From assembly GCA_031308135.1 (NCBI GenBank), contig JAHLJT010000631.1, positions 190,668,955 through 190,732,954 of the forward strand: DNA of 64,000 bases. The letters run 5' to 3'. Positions 35,190 through 47,190 of this stretch are shown in pieces. The notes under the pieces were generated by a model. The model was not told the DNA's origin. It ran no database searches and saw only the letters and a program-made list of their open reading frames with translations. This stretch comes from Acheta domesticus (Eukaryota; Arthropoda; Insecta; Orthoptera; Gryllidae). How positions within the stretch are numbered: the first letter of the stretch is position 1; each line of letters begins with the position of its first letter. The position numbers were made by a program, and so were the translations under genes.

Positions 35190-35974
35190 CAGTGGCGTAG
35201 AGTGTCTCATGCGTTTGGGGATGCTCAACAATAATGAGAACTGAAGACATTATGATTCTTAATGGTCTCTAGAATCTATGTTATTGAAACAAATTTTACA
35301 CTACTTCAACAGATTTATGTCAGGAGACTTCTTGAAAACAAATTATGAAATAGCTCCGCTTTAGTTCTCGCGCGATTGACAATGAGATCACTTGTGAATT
35401 GATATATTTCGAACCAAAATAAATTTAATATATTTAAGTCAGAATTCAACTTCTTAGATATTAATCGAGAATTAGTAGGCAAGCACTATATCTACTGTTT
35501 GTGCTATGACCAAGCACGGAATCACGAGTGAGAAAGAAAAAATTTTTTCTCTGACAACCTCACGTGTGCTGCGCTCTCGTGCACAAACGAGCAACTTGCT
35601 CTCATAAGCCTTTCTCACCAGCCGTTTGCTGCCCCAAGACATTGTAATAGTATGCTGCCCGTATGCTAGCTTTTCGGGACTCGAGAATCCTGCGGCAGGG
35701 GTGAAGAGGGGAGGGGAGAACCTCACTGTCTGCGCATTGCGTCATTGCTCGTCGCAATCTCGCGGCAGGACGCTAGAAGCATTTTAACGTCCAAGCAATC
35801 AGAGGCCAGCTTGTATAAACGCAAGGAAATCACTTTAAAATTAATACAAAACATTTTTTCGCTGAATGTGTTTCATTCACTTGGAAGATTATCAATACAA
35901 TATTTAGGCTTCTTTGACTAATATTTCACGTGAGGATGCTCAGCATCTTAGCGTCCCCTGACGCTACGCCACTG
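35190..35974. mobile_element. hAT-type MITE, 785 bp
   Basis: Ends CAGTGGCGTAG (35190-35200) and CTACGCCACTG (35964-35974), an 11-bp perfect inverted repeat. It is flanked by a perfect 8-bp duplication GTCTCCAC (35182-35189 and 35975-35982). An 8-bp duplication with CAGTGG-type ends is diagnostic of hAT transposons. No transposase is present. Confidence 0.9.
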
Positions 35975-35982
35975 GTCTCCAC

Positions 35983-36665
35983 CACGGTATATGGGAGTTA
36001 AGAGGCCCTGACACATCTCACGCTCCAACGCTCGCTCTCTATGACGGGAGTGTCCAATAATCGCGCCACAGCACTGAAGTGTCTGTCCGTGCTAGTGTAT
36101 GCGCCACACGCATAGCCCTTGCACTCGCGCCATTGCCGATGTCTATTATGTGGGGTCGTCTTGGTTCAGTGGCTAAGGAGACGAACTTAGGTTCACTGTT
36201 TTGTATGTCCTTGTTTTATGTACATAAAACGTTTTTTTGTAAACGTTTTTTTTATGAGGATAATAACAGAAAACAATTCCTGCCGTGTTTTAATCATATT
36301 TATCTTCTGCACGGCTAGACAGAAATACTTCTTAGGGTGAATGAATACATACTAGGACCTTGGCTAACAGAGTAGCGAATTGGCAGGTGGTGAGTTCATT
36401 TAGTGCGAAGTTTCCTCTAACTTCTAGTGTGATTGGTTGCTTAATTTTTATTTATTTGTATTTTAATGAGTTTATAGAATTAAGTTTTAATGAGAGAGGA
36501 TCTTGATTTTTATTTGTTAATTGTAGCAAGTCTGTTGCTGTACTTAATAATCCCATTTGAGCTCTTTAACTCTGTAACACTAAGATGAAGTCCCCAAGCA
36601 GTGGGCAGCGTTGCTTTCGCCGCTGCTAGGGACGTGAGGCTCAGAGCGACCACGCCCCTTCGGGC
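35983..36665. other. no gene seen
   Basis: A tRNA-like phrase GGTCGTCTTGGTTCAGTGGC at 36153-36172 is followed by AGGTTCA but no proper B box. Nothing else is recognised. Confidence 0.35.
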
Positions 36666-36668
36666 ACT

Positions 36669-36761
36669 CCGCCGCCGCCGCCGCCGTCGTCGTCGTCCTC
36701 GTCGGCCGCGCCTCTGCGGCAGCGGACAGCGCCGCGCCGCCGCCGCCGCCGCCGTCGTCGG
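36669..36761. repeat. (CCG)n/(GTC)n trinucleotide-rich tract
   Basis: Runs of CCG and CGT/GTC triplets inside a GC-rich patch (36590-36960). Ala/Arg-rich open frames here follow from the repeat. Confidence 0.85.
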
Positions 36762-36964
36762 AGTTGTGCGTCGGTCGCGGCGCCTTCCGCTCGGGCCAAC
36801 TCGGGCATTGTTTCATAAGGCGGCCTCTTTAACGGAGTTCCACAGCGCTCCAGGACAGGAAGTCGCGGGCCAAGCCGCTCCGCGAAAGCATTTCGCAGCG
36901 CCGGATTTGTGAATCCTCAGGGCCTCGGGCGGCACTCGGCGGTCGGCTGCGGGCTTAAGTAGAG

Positions 36965-39190
36965 TTCCCTGACTTTGAGGACAGTTTGTGTGGACACATC
37001 TGCTCGACATGAATATTAACCGGACCCCTGCAACGGTCGCGAGGACGTGAAAGAGCTTTGTTGGATACTTTGGCGAAACGGTGCTTCTCGATTAGCATTG
37101 GCCTTGTAATGAAACGGCAAAACGAACGACGAAATACAACTGCAGAGGAATTACAATTTATTTGTACCTCGTATTTGTTAATCACAAAACGAACTTTTTT
37201 CTCTTGTAATTTTGGTTACTTCATTAAGCATCAAAGTTTTAATAGATGAGCTTAAATTTTATAAAACTTGTATGTAAATTAATTTTCTCCTTGGGGTTTC
37301 CAAAACTAGTACCCGAAACAGTTTAATTTTTTTGTTCGGAGGAAGGCAAAAGGATTTTTGAAAAATTCTGTGCTGTATTTGGGAGCATAAACTACACAGC
37401 ACATACAGAAATTTGCACAATAAATAATAAAATAATGTTCCAAAACATTGTGTTTTCTGCAATCTGCAGTTTTGTTTAAAGTGAGGGAATGATTGAGGGT
37501 ATTTTACATTGTTAACTCTTTCCTTAAAAAAATTGACAATTTTTTCTATAACATTTTTCTACTCAAATGAAGGGCTTGTCTACGATATTTCAGAAGTCCA
37601 AATTCAGAAACTCTAAGCACAATTAGGTGAATTTCGACAAACCACAATTCATTCAATATTAAAATTGTAGTAACGAAAACTAATATTTTGTTGAAGAAAA
37701 TATTTTTCAATAATTGTATTTCACATGTTCTCTAGTTGGTATTGTTTTAAAAATATTTAGTAGTAATTGGAAAACTTATCTACATTTTAATGAAAAGATT
37801 TCAAACATTGCTAATCAGGCAATGAATTTTATTAAGTTTTAATAATGAAACAGTGTCTTTATTTTTGTGTGTGTACTAAATATGAATGGAAACTTGTCAA
37901 ACTTAAATCACCTCCGATCGATAGTAAATATGTCGAATTATCTTGGTAAGGTAATGGATTCAATCTTTAAAATGTTTTAAAGATTGTTTACTCAACTATT
38001 CAGACTGTTTAGGGATTTTGTTGAAGAGAATATGCTCACCACAAACCACATGGGACGATGATTTCCCTCATCACATCGCGATTCTCCCCGCAAAAATGAA
38101 ACTTCACTTTCGCTCAGAAATGCGCGATCCTGTGCTCTCGCCTTTAGAAATCGCTGTGGGCAGATGTGGAATAGGGTTTTAAATTATTGTTTATATTTAA
38201 TAAGAACGATACACAATTAAGATTCGCTGCATAAAAGAGTGGCAAATATGGCATTTTTCTGTTTCATTAGGGCTATTCTTTTGAATTGGGGATATTTAAA
38301 AGAACTGCGTTCTGGAACCAAATACACGTTGTTAATTTATTTTTTTCCTGTTTGCGTCAAAACGAGTCACCCGGAAAATTACAATAGCTGCTCTTGTGGG
38401 CTGAGCAGAGGGGAGGTTGGTGCCTGGAAATTAACATGCGGGGCTTCCGAGAAACACTCATTTCGTTAGTTGTGTATTCTGCGCGAACGAACAGCTTTTT
38501 GAAAGGCCAAATTCGCTCTCCAGAGAAATTTAATACTTTGTACAAGCTTAGCAAGACGTCTGCACTCAGAATTTTCATATTAACAATTATTTTACGCTAA
38601 GAAAGTTGTTAAAAGGAAGTTATAAACTTAAAATAGTTGTCTTGCTAATCCATCCTGGGGACAGTTAGTTGTATTACCAAGGATAAGTAGAAAAAACTGT
38701 TGTTGAAATGTTCACGTTTCATTCCCATATAGGATTCAATAATTACCGACAGTGTCATCAATCAAGTAACAATTTATGACATTGAAGAAGAAAGAAGATA
38801 AAAAGAAAGTATCCACTTGCCAATGAAGTAAAGGACAATGTACTGGCTTCAAGAAGTGGATATTGTGTTTTTGTGTTCAGCTAAGGGACTTTTTGTTGAG
38901 GACTACAGGATTGGGATGGAAGAGCTTAATCTGCATGCGTGGCACTTTCGAGCCGTGCAGAAGGCCATGCTGTTGGCAACAATAAATATCGTACATTAGG
39001 TTCTCTCACATAAGAGGCGGAGGGAAACCTTAATCCACAGTAGAAAGAAACGCTGACATTTCTCAACAGTTTTGCTATTATCCGCGCACGTTTTCTTGAG
39101 CCTTCATTTTGCTAGGTGCGAAATGAATAGAGGCGGGGTAATATTTCGACAACAGATCTATTACATCACATCCCAGCTCGTTTTTCTATG
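36965..39190. other. AT-rich, no gene seen
   Basis: No exon, repeat or RNA gene is recognised in about 2.2 kb. Confidence 0.4.
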
Positions 39191-39200
39191 GAAAATTTTT

Positions 39201-39957
39201 CTCTCTCTCTCTGTGACTCTGTCTCTGTCTCTCTGTCTCTGTCCCTCTGTCTCTGTCTCTGTCTCTCTGTCTCTGTCTCTCTGTCTCTGTCTCTCTGTCT
39301 CTGTCTCTCTGTCTCTGTCTCTCTGTCTCTGTCTCTCTGTCTCTGTCTCTCTGTCTCTGTCTCTCTGTCTCTGTCTCTCTGTCTCTGTCTCTCTGTCTCT
39401 GTCTCTCTGTCTCTGTCTCTCTGTCTCTGTCTCTCTGTCTCTGTCTCTCTGTCTCTGTCTCTCTGTCTCTGTCTCTGTCTCACTGTCTCTGTCTCTCTGT
39501 CTCTGTCTCTCTGTCTCTGTCTCTCTGTCTCTGTCTCTCTGTCTCTGTCTCTCTGTCTCTGTCTCTCTGTCTCTGTCTCTCTGTCTCTGTCTCTCTGTCT
39601 CTGTCTCTCTGTCTCTGTCTCTCTGTCTCTGTCTCTCTGTCTCTGTCTCTCTGTCTCTGTCTCTCTGTCTCTGTCTCTCTGTCTCTCTGTCTCTGTCTCT
39701 CTGTCTCTCTGTCTCTGTCTCTCTGTCTCTGTCTCTCTGTCTCTCTGTCTCTGTCTCTCTGTCTCTGTCTCTGTCTCTCTGTCTCTGTCTCTCTGTCTCT
39801 CTGTCTCTGTCTCTGTCTCTCTGTCTCTGTCTCTCTGTCTCTCTATCTCTGTCTCTTTCTCTGTCCCTGTCTCTCTATCTCTGTCTCTCTGTCTCTTTCT
39901 CTGTCTCTCCGTCGCTGTCTTTGTCTCTCTGTCTTTTGTCTCTGTCTCTCTGTCTCT
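39201..39957. repeat. CTCTCTGTCTCTGT minisatellite, about 750 bp
   Basis: A 14-bp unit (CTCTCTGTCTCTGT) is repeated about 50 times with occasional 6-bp and 8-bp slips, degrading toward both ends. It is open in several frames on both strands (Ser-Val-Leu and Arg-Glu-Thr polymers), which explains the frames of up to 301 residues. These are not genes. Confidence 0.97.
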
Positions 39958-41861
39958 GCCTGAGTTTTGATATCTAGAACTCGCATGGATATAAGAAATT
40001 GTTATAAATAGTAACAATATAATAATAGCAATCATAAAAACATGAAGAAATATTAATTGAAATAATCATTAGACAAAAAGTAATAGGGCGTTGTGCCATC
40101 ACTCTCGTTTAATTGTAATGTTCTCTAATGTTTTTAGATACTCTAATACAATTTATTTTTAACAGCAACTATGTTTGTACTACAAGTTTTAAATTTTCAT
40201 CAAATGATTATTAAATTAGTCATATATTTGTAATAACATTAAAATTATAACAGCAGCGTCGTAGAAGAAGAATTCCCAGTTACCAAGTAGAAAATGTTTC
40301 CTTCAAATGTTTTCATCGGTACGCTCACTTTCCCCAATTGGTTATATATCGTTTCGTATGAAAATTAAATACACAAACGTGCACCATTCCTGTTAATGAA
40401 TAGCTGTTAATGCCTAGACGTTAGTAATAATCAACGTTCGATCAGATCAGTTTTGTAACCTAGATAATGGTAAATATTTGGAATCGCAGGGGAAGAAGAT
40501 TTATTGAAAAGTAAAGTATAGTTCAACATACAATCTCAGAACCAGAATATGCGTGGAGGTTAGTCTTAAAAAATATAATTATTTCATGAGTTACAATTCA
40601 TAAACTGTTCTACTGAATAAATAGAAATACTTAACCATACTTAGGGATTAATGTGGTTATTTTAATATTACATACCTTACGCGCTGAATCTAGGTTGAAG
40701 CTAGTAAAAGTCTTACATTCTAATAATACAATCGCAACCGTTCTCTATTAGTTGTGGACCCGTTTGTGTTGCATGAGCCCCATAGGCGATTAACCGTATA
40801 AATTCTGTAAAGAACACACACTTTTTAACATTATAACCTCCAATGTGCAGGGTTTATTTGATATTATATTTTTACTGCAGAATGAGTTACCTCGAACGAA
40901 ATCAATTCTGTTTGGATTGGCAACCGCCTGCCAAGATGTCACGCATGCCCCCTTTTAATGCATCGCACTGGGTTTTAAATTGGTTTCTATTTTGTCATTG
41001 TTGTGCAACAACGAAGACACTTCCACACGATACATGAGCGCAGGCAGATCATAGCTACTTTTTTCTCCATAATCATACTAATGTTTGGCGCGCAGGTAGT
41101 GCAGGGTGGAGAAATATAAGCGATTGTAGTGCAAAGTATTTTTGTAACATGTAACTTGCAAGCGGTTTGCCAAAACATCCCACCCACACATATACTACTG
41201 ACTAATTTTAAAGACGTTTCGAGTCAAAACCCTGCTGTTTTTATGCAATTGATTTTATCGCTACACTCATTACGTTCTTAAAAATAAATTTGGTGAAAAA
41301 TATAAATCGATAAACGTTTTATGTTATAAATTTTATATTAGATTATTAATGCGTTAAGAAAAAAGTAATTTAAGTTAGTAGTCTGGGAGACTCAGACTGA
41401 CACCGCTTTGTAAAAAATGAGTAAACTATATTACAATCACCTGTCATATAATGCTGAAATGAGATCCCTGACACCCAATGGACTCTGTTAGTTTACTCGA
41501 AAGTGGTCATCAATACCGTTAATATGGTTCATTTTTACGATATTGTCTTGAGTCTATTTTGTGGGTCAAATCTACGTGGTCTGATATAACTTAAAACTAC
41601 ACACGACAAAACACTTGTCCAACACACTCTGGAGAGTTTTTATGATCAAACAAAAATACCTTATAGACATTTTTCAGTAAAAACGTGTTTTCTGTTTATA
41701 TGATTTTTACTGAGATTATATTGTTTGCTTTTATTTGCGTTTTAAAGATGGATCTAGCTGAACAGTTATTTTTGCAGTATTTGAGAGTTTTTATTAACGT
41801 ATTATGAGATAAAATAAAGACGAGAAAAGAAATTTCAATTTTAAAAAGAGGTAATTTTTAC
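39958..41861. other. AT-rich, no gene seen
   Basis: No repeat family or coding motif is recognised. Confidence 0.4.
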
Positions 41862-43345
41862 TTTCCCGTACATATACACGGAGTGATATACATAGTATAG
41901 CGAAAGTTATGTAATGCTGCGCGAAAAAATGGCCAATTTTCGGCGGAAAAAATTACTTGCCGGGCCGTGATAATGAAACAGTGGATAAAACCTGTTGCTA
42001 AATTAAGAACAAAAATCCCCTAGCACGTGGTGTAGCCAGAAACCCTGCTTTCTAGGTCCTTGATATCGAAAAAACCAATTGAAAGGAAAACGTCCGTCAG
42101 TCCGTCTCTCCATCTGTCCGTTTGTCTGTCCGTCTGTGAACACTGCTAGCGCCTAAACCATACGTACGATTTCTTTCAAAATGGATATTCCCCGGTCGAT
42201 CTGGATCTTGTCGAAGCTTTGAGATTTTGAAAAAGATTCTTCGAAATTTGGTGGTACTTTACATGAAGCCCCCGGACATTTTCAAAATTTTCTCTAAAAA
42301 GCGCTCCAAATTTTTTCTTTAAATTTCTTGTATGAATAGAGTAAAATACTCTTATTAACATGGCATAGGTCCGATTTTCACCGATAACTCCGAATTTTCG
42401 AAAATTGTGAAAGTGAATTTTTTTCGGCGTCTTTCTCCAACTACAAAATTGAAGATAAAGATTTTTCCTTCAAATAAAATGTGTTCCCCAAAGTGAGTTC
42501 TTTGTTTAAGGTCATGTACATTGTTTTGAAAATTTTAGTAGTTTTCGCGCAATATTGCGAGCAATATGTGCAATTTTAAAAATTACAAAAACTATATTTT
42601 CTCAAAAACAGCTCCAAATTTTTTCTTTAAATGTTTGTAGGGATAGTGCTAAATGTACCCTACGAGATGACATAAACGCTATATTGCTGTATTCTTTTGT
42701 TTTTTTTTTTCAAAAATTGCAAAAATGTAATTTTTTGTCTTGTCTCTCACGTCGTTAATATTTACACTAGCGGCGAATTGTTCAAATTATTATATTTATG
42801 AGTACATATGCTTTAAATAATGTCGAGTAAAGTTTATCGAAAACACAACCGTTTTCTGTGAAAACTTGCTCAAATTTTGGCATTTTCAGAAACGCTCAAA
42901 CGCCATTTTCTCATAAATTGCTAAACCTTTCTTCAAACTTTTCGGTCGGCGTAAAGTTTATTTTAAGGAATTTTTTTGTTTTTTTAAAAAATTACACATA
43001 TGTAATTTTTTAAAGGATCTCTCACATATTTAATATTCACATTACCAGCCATTTGTAAACATTATTATATTTGTTAGTGTAAGTGCTTCAAATAACTTCA
43101 CATAAAGCATTTTGAAAACTCATAAAGGTTTTTGTGTTCTTTAATATTCTAAAATTGATATTTTCGTTCTACCAATAGGAAACCGAAAAATTAAGAAAAT
43201 GACAAAAAAATGTACTTTTGGCGGTGATAGATGGTTGCTGGCACGAAAGAGTATGTGTCAATTCCGAATAGCTAGCGAAGACCCAAGGAAATAGAAAACT
43301 AATACGGGAAAGTTTGTGCGATTCTGTAGCACCACTAGTTCTTCC
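41862..43345 (+). repeat. Y-family repeat, copy 1 (longest continuous)
   Basis: Begins TTACTTTCCCGTACATATAC, then GTTATGTAATGCTGCGCGA and a TCCTTGATATCGAAAAA plus GTCCGTC-rich block. It ends around GGAAATAGAAAACTAATACG at about 43300 and CACCACTAG at 43330. The second half is colinear with the reverse complement of 50205-47000. No protein is encoded. It is probably a non-autonomous DNA element or a relic, but full termini were not established. Confidence 0.65.
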
Positions 43346-43930
43346 TGCGGGCACAGTATTGAATTCTTCAAGGAAGCATCCAGACTCCAACATTTCATCA
43401 TTAAATACTACTCGTAGAAAGTTAAATACTATGAATACATTTTCATCCCTTTCTTGGGCGGAATTGGTAGGGGCAGGATTGGATGGAAGTTGGTTGAGAT
43501 GGAAGGGTGCGTGTGTAGTGGTGCATTGGTGCGTTTAAGTTGAGGAGGGACGTGGCGCCGTTTGACGCGTCGTTAGTATTATTCCGAGAGTACATCTCAA
43601 GCATTTCCAAGTCGATGGCGATATTCGCAATTAATATAAATCAATCTTAAATGCAGCTAACTTAAAGTTTTCGACACATTTTACAAAATACAAATGCGGA
43701 TCATGTTGACATACGTCCCTTGCGTAACTGTTTCTAAAATATTTATTCTGAATTAAATACGCGCACCCATAGTGTCCCACTTATCCGTATGCTTTAGCTC
43801 CGGAAAAGCACTGGTGGCGACAGGAAGTGCTCCCCGAGACACGCGCGTACTCTTCTGGCGGTGCAGGCTGTGGCACGAGCGGACGGACAAGCAAGCGAGC
43901 GGGTAGAGGAGCGGGCCGACGTGTCGGTCG
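43346..43930. other. no gene seen
   Basis: Sequence between the Y copy and the GGAC array. No features are recognised. Confidence 0.35.
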
Positions 43931-43933
43931 AGC

Positions 43934-44345
43934 GGGACGGCGGGCGGGCGGGGCGGGCGGACGGACGGACGGACGGGCGGACGGACGGGCGGACGGACGG
44001 GCGGACGGACGGGCGGACGGGCGGACGGACGGACGGACGGACGGGCGGACGGACGGGCGGGCGGGCAGATGGGTGGGCAGACGGGCGGGCGGACGGGCGG
44101 ACGGGCGGACGGGCGGACGGACAGGCAGGCGGACGGGCGGGCGGACGGACGGACGGACGGACGGACGGACGGGCGGACGGACGGGCGCACGGACGGACGG
44201 ACGGACGGGTGGACGGACGGACGGGCGGATGGACGGACGGGCGGGAGGGCAGACGGGCGGGCGGGTGGACGTGGGGGCGTGTGGACGGGCGGGCGGGTGG
44301 ACGGGCGGGCGGGTGGACGGGCGGGCTGGCGGACGGACGGTGCGG
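43934..44345. repeat. (GGAC/GGGC)n tetranucleotide array, about 410 bp
   Basis: Near-pure 4-bp tandem of GGAC and GGGC. Because a 4-bp unit has no frame, it opens several frames on both strands: Arg-Ala/Thr-Asp-Gly on one, Pro-Ser-Val-Arg-Pro on the other. The frames of 145-228 residues overlapping it are artefacts. Confidence 0.97.
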
Positions 44346-44349
44346 GAGG

Positions 44350-45685
44350 GTGGGCGAGCGCTGTGCCATGTGATAGATATGTGGAGCGCGACTAGCAACC
44401 TCCCCCACGTGACCGCCGCGGGCCATTTGTCTCTACGAGCAGCGATCGCCGGGAGCTGGGAAAGCACCCCAAAGGCAATGGGTTAGGGGCTGAAATGATG
44501 GTAGAGGACGTATCACCACGCCAGCCAGCAATGATAGGAGGAAAGTGAAGTTTTCGATAGCAACATTAAAGGAAGATAGGACGAGAGGGAGCTGCGGGAG
44601 AACATGGAGAAACTTTTCCAAGAAATACACGGAGAGGAAATTAAAAGAGAAGTAAAATGGGTTAGAATGAATCCGTACTTACGCAAAAGGCAGTATTCTA
44701 GACCGAGGAAGCCAACATAAAGAAGTGAAAAGAGGAAGGAAAAAGAATGAAGGTAATAATGACTGGGGTAACGAAGGAGGTTTTTTTTCTGTATAAGAAA
44801 TGTCCCCTCTATTGTTTGTTGATTCAAATTTCAACCTATGAGGAAACATGAATTCTTTATCTGAAAATATCTACCTGACAATTTCGCTCTTTTGACATAA
44901 ATTATTATTATTATTTTGGATTATTTTATTTTTTGTTAAGGTTATTTTGCCAGTGTACATAGAAACCTCGGAAATTCGCAATTGACATACAATGAACCTA
45001 AAATTAATAAATAACTTATCCTGGAATTGAGCGAGGAAACAAAGTACACGTAATGAAATCGTAGTGTAATGAAATTGTGAAATCATTAGTAGTTTGAAGT
45101 ACCAAAAATGCTGCTGCTGAGACAAAGAATACAAATTATTTTCTAAAAGTATAACGCACACTGCTCAAGAACAGCAAATTAAATACTAGCGTATAACACT
45201 GCACCATATTTTTCATTTCACTGGCAACAGAACTGTCTTCACGAATACTGCACTAACGTAGAACAGAATGTATACAGTACTACTGTTCTTCATATACCAA
45301 GAAAATCAAAGTAGTTGCTGTCCCTAAACGAAATACGTCAGTAGAAAATATTGAATGGCACGTTAAACTTTCTGGGGCTTTATTGTCGCCTGACGTGAGC
45401 TGTGGCATTGGCAGTAACGGATTTAGTGTGAGAATTCATTCAGTACGCACGGTATGAAAATAGATGGAATAAAACAAAAATTTCCATTTTTCAGTAAATT
45501 CAAAACGTTTTGATTGTTTTTGGAATATTTTCCGAGTTCTTCACAAAACCTATTATCTATCTATTGACTTATTAAACAAAACAAGACACGCCTGATGGCT
45601 GGAGGCTTCATAGCATTCTTTCAATTTCTGAGCGCATTGAAAATTTAAAAAAATACATTAGCTAAAAGACTAAGGAACAAATATT
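44350..45685. other. AT-rich, no gene seen
   Basis: No recognisable gene or repeat. Confidence 0.4.
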
Positions 45686-45689
45686 TTTA

Positions 45690-45835
45690 CTTCCCATGCC
45701 TTACTTACTACCCACGCATATACGGAATAATATACGTAATACGGAATTATATACGTAGGGAAAGTTATGTAACGCTGCGCGAAAAACGGAGGATTTTCGG
45801 CAGAAAAAATTCATTGCGGGGCCCTGATAATTTAT
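45690..45835 (+). repeat. Y-family terminus
   Basis: Shares with 41865-41975 the words ATATACGGA-like, GGAAAGTTATGTAACGCTGCGCGA, TTTTCGGC and TGATAAT, in the same order and orientation. It is followed by about 700 bp of other DNA, after which Y-like sequence resumes at about 46560. Confidence 0.6.
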
Positions 45836-46089
45836 TCTCTTTATATACGAGAGAACTTAGCAAGTAGATGAGGTTTGCGGGATTAGTCCAGATAGAATTA
45901 TGTTTAGGAGAGTTGAACGAGCATTTTGAATGGCGTCCTGTGCGTTTGAAAAGTGAGGTTCTTTCGTTTTTAATAAATATTGCAAGTTTAATACGTGATA
46001 CCCTTTGTGATTGAGGTGTCTTAGAGTAATGTTTTGTGTTTAAAACCAGATAATTGGTATTGTGTTTATCTGTTGGTATTAATAAGTAT

Positions 46090-46175
46090 GATCACTTTGA
46101 GGATAGCTCATGGTCAGCCTTCTTGCTTACCATGGTGCGACCCCGGGCTCGATTCCTAGTCGTGCAAGACTATAG
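46090..46175 (+). repeat. tRNA-like SINE head
   Basis: GATAGCTCATGGTCAGC (A-box-like) and CCCGGGCTCGATTCCTAG (B-box-like), about 45 bp apart. It lies in the stretch that interrupts Y-family sequence between 45835 and 46560, consistent with an insertion. Confidence 0.45.
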
Positions 46176-46559
46176 TGTACGTTTTCCTTGTAATGTCCTA
46201 GTACATGTTGCTGTGTGGACGATGAGAAAACTTACTTCTCAGGTTGAGAAGACCAGAATACTGCTTGGGGATGCCTACCTGCTTACCGCACGTACTCCGT
46301 AACCCATGGTCTCAAGGCCGGAATGCCGCTGCTAGGCCCAGGCTTCGTCAGAGGCTGTTGCGCCGTAAGACAGACATTCATAATTATGAGGTAGGTGTAG
46401 GTGAATGTATAACAGAAATGGAAGTACTTTTTGCTTTTTAGCCATACTACGTGTGTAGTAAAGAGAAAGTACAGTGATTTTGTGACGGTAATTAGCATTT
46501 TCTTGTCATAAAACTATTATTGTTTGGCTCTGGAAATGAAAAAGTTGATGAATCATGAT

Positions 46560-47186
46560 CATGTATAGTAAATTTTAACCTGTAACACTGTGTTTGGTCA
46601 TAATCTACGTTTTGTGGAACCTTGATACCGAAAAAATTGATTCACGACAAATCTTTTGTCTCTCCGTCCGTCCATTTGTATGTGATTAGAGCTCAACCCT
46701 AACCAGTTCAGACGATTTTGAAACGGACATTTTGATTTTTAAGAGTACCACAATGCTTCAAGAATTTTTTCTAAATTTTCTCAAAAACGACTCAGTTTTT
46801 GAATGAAACCTTGTCTTCGGATAGCGTAGAAGCCGCTAACAAAAATGACGAGATTCGTTTTGTTGAAATCGCAGAATTTTAGAAATTTGCAGTTCCATTT
46901 TTTGGATATCTTCCTTGATGAACAGTGTTCAAGACAGTGATGTTTTTCCTTGATTATTTTTCTTCGAAATTGAGAAATTTTCACATTTTTGTTCCTTAAT
47001 GATTTGGAGTGATTGAGAAAATTCCCTAATATGTAGCAAATACGAATACTAGTGGTGTTAAGAATGGCAAAGACTTTCCCGTATTAGTTTTCTATTTCAT
47101 TTGGTCTCAGCTAGCTATTTGGACTTGCCACGTTGTCTTGCCAGCTGCCATCTATCGCTGCACAAAGTACATTTTTTGGCATTTTC
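46560..47186. repeat. Y-family sequence left of the piggyBac insertion
   Basis: 46600-46690 matches the CCTTGATAYCGAAAAA plus CCGTCC block near 42060 in plus orientation. 47010-47186 matches 43160-43345 in minus orientation. Opposite orientations of the two parts suggest inverted termini or a rearranged copy. Confidence 0.5.
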
Positions 47187-47190
47187 TTAA

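Noticed and set aside
36150..36200. tRNA-like phrase GGTCGTCTTGGTTCAGTGGC
   Set aside because: No B box at the right distance and no cloverleaf by eye, so no tRNA gene is called.
39072..40035. Open frames of 260-301 residues on both strands
   Set aside because: They are translations of the CTCTCTGTCTCTGT tandem array; composition is pure repeat and no start or splice signal supports them.
43753..44486. Open frames of 145-228 residues on both strands
   Set aside because: They are products of the GGAC/GGGC tetranucleotide array, which keeps several frames open at once.
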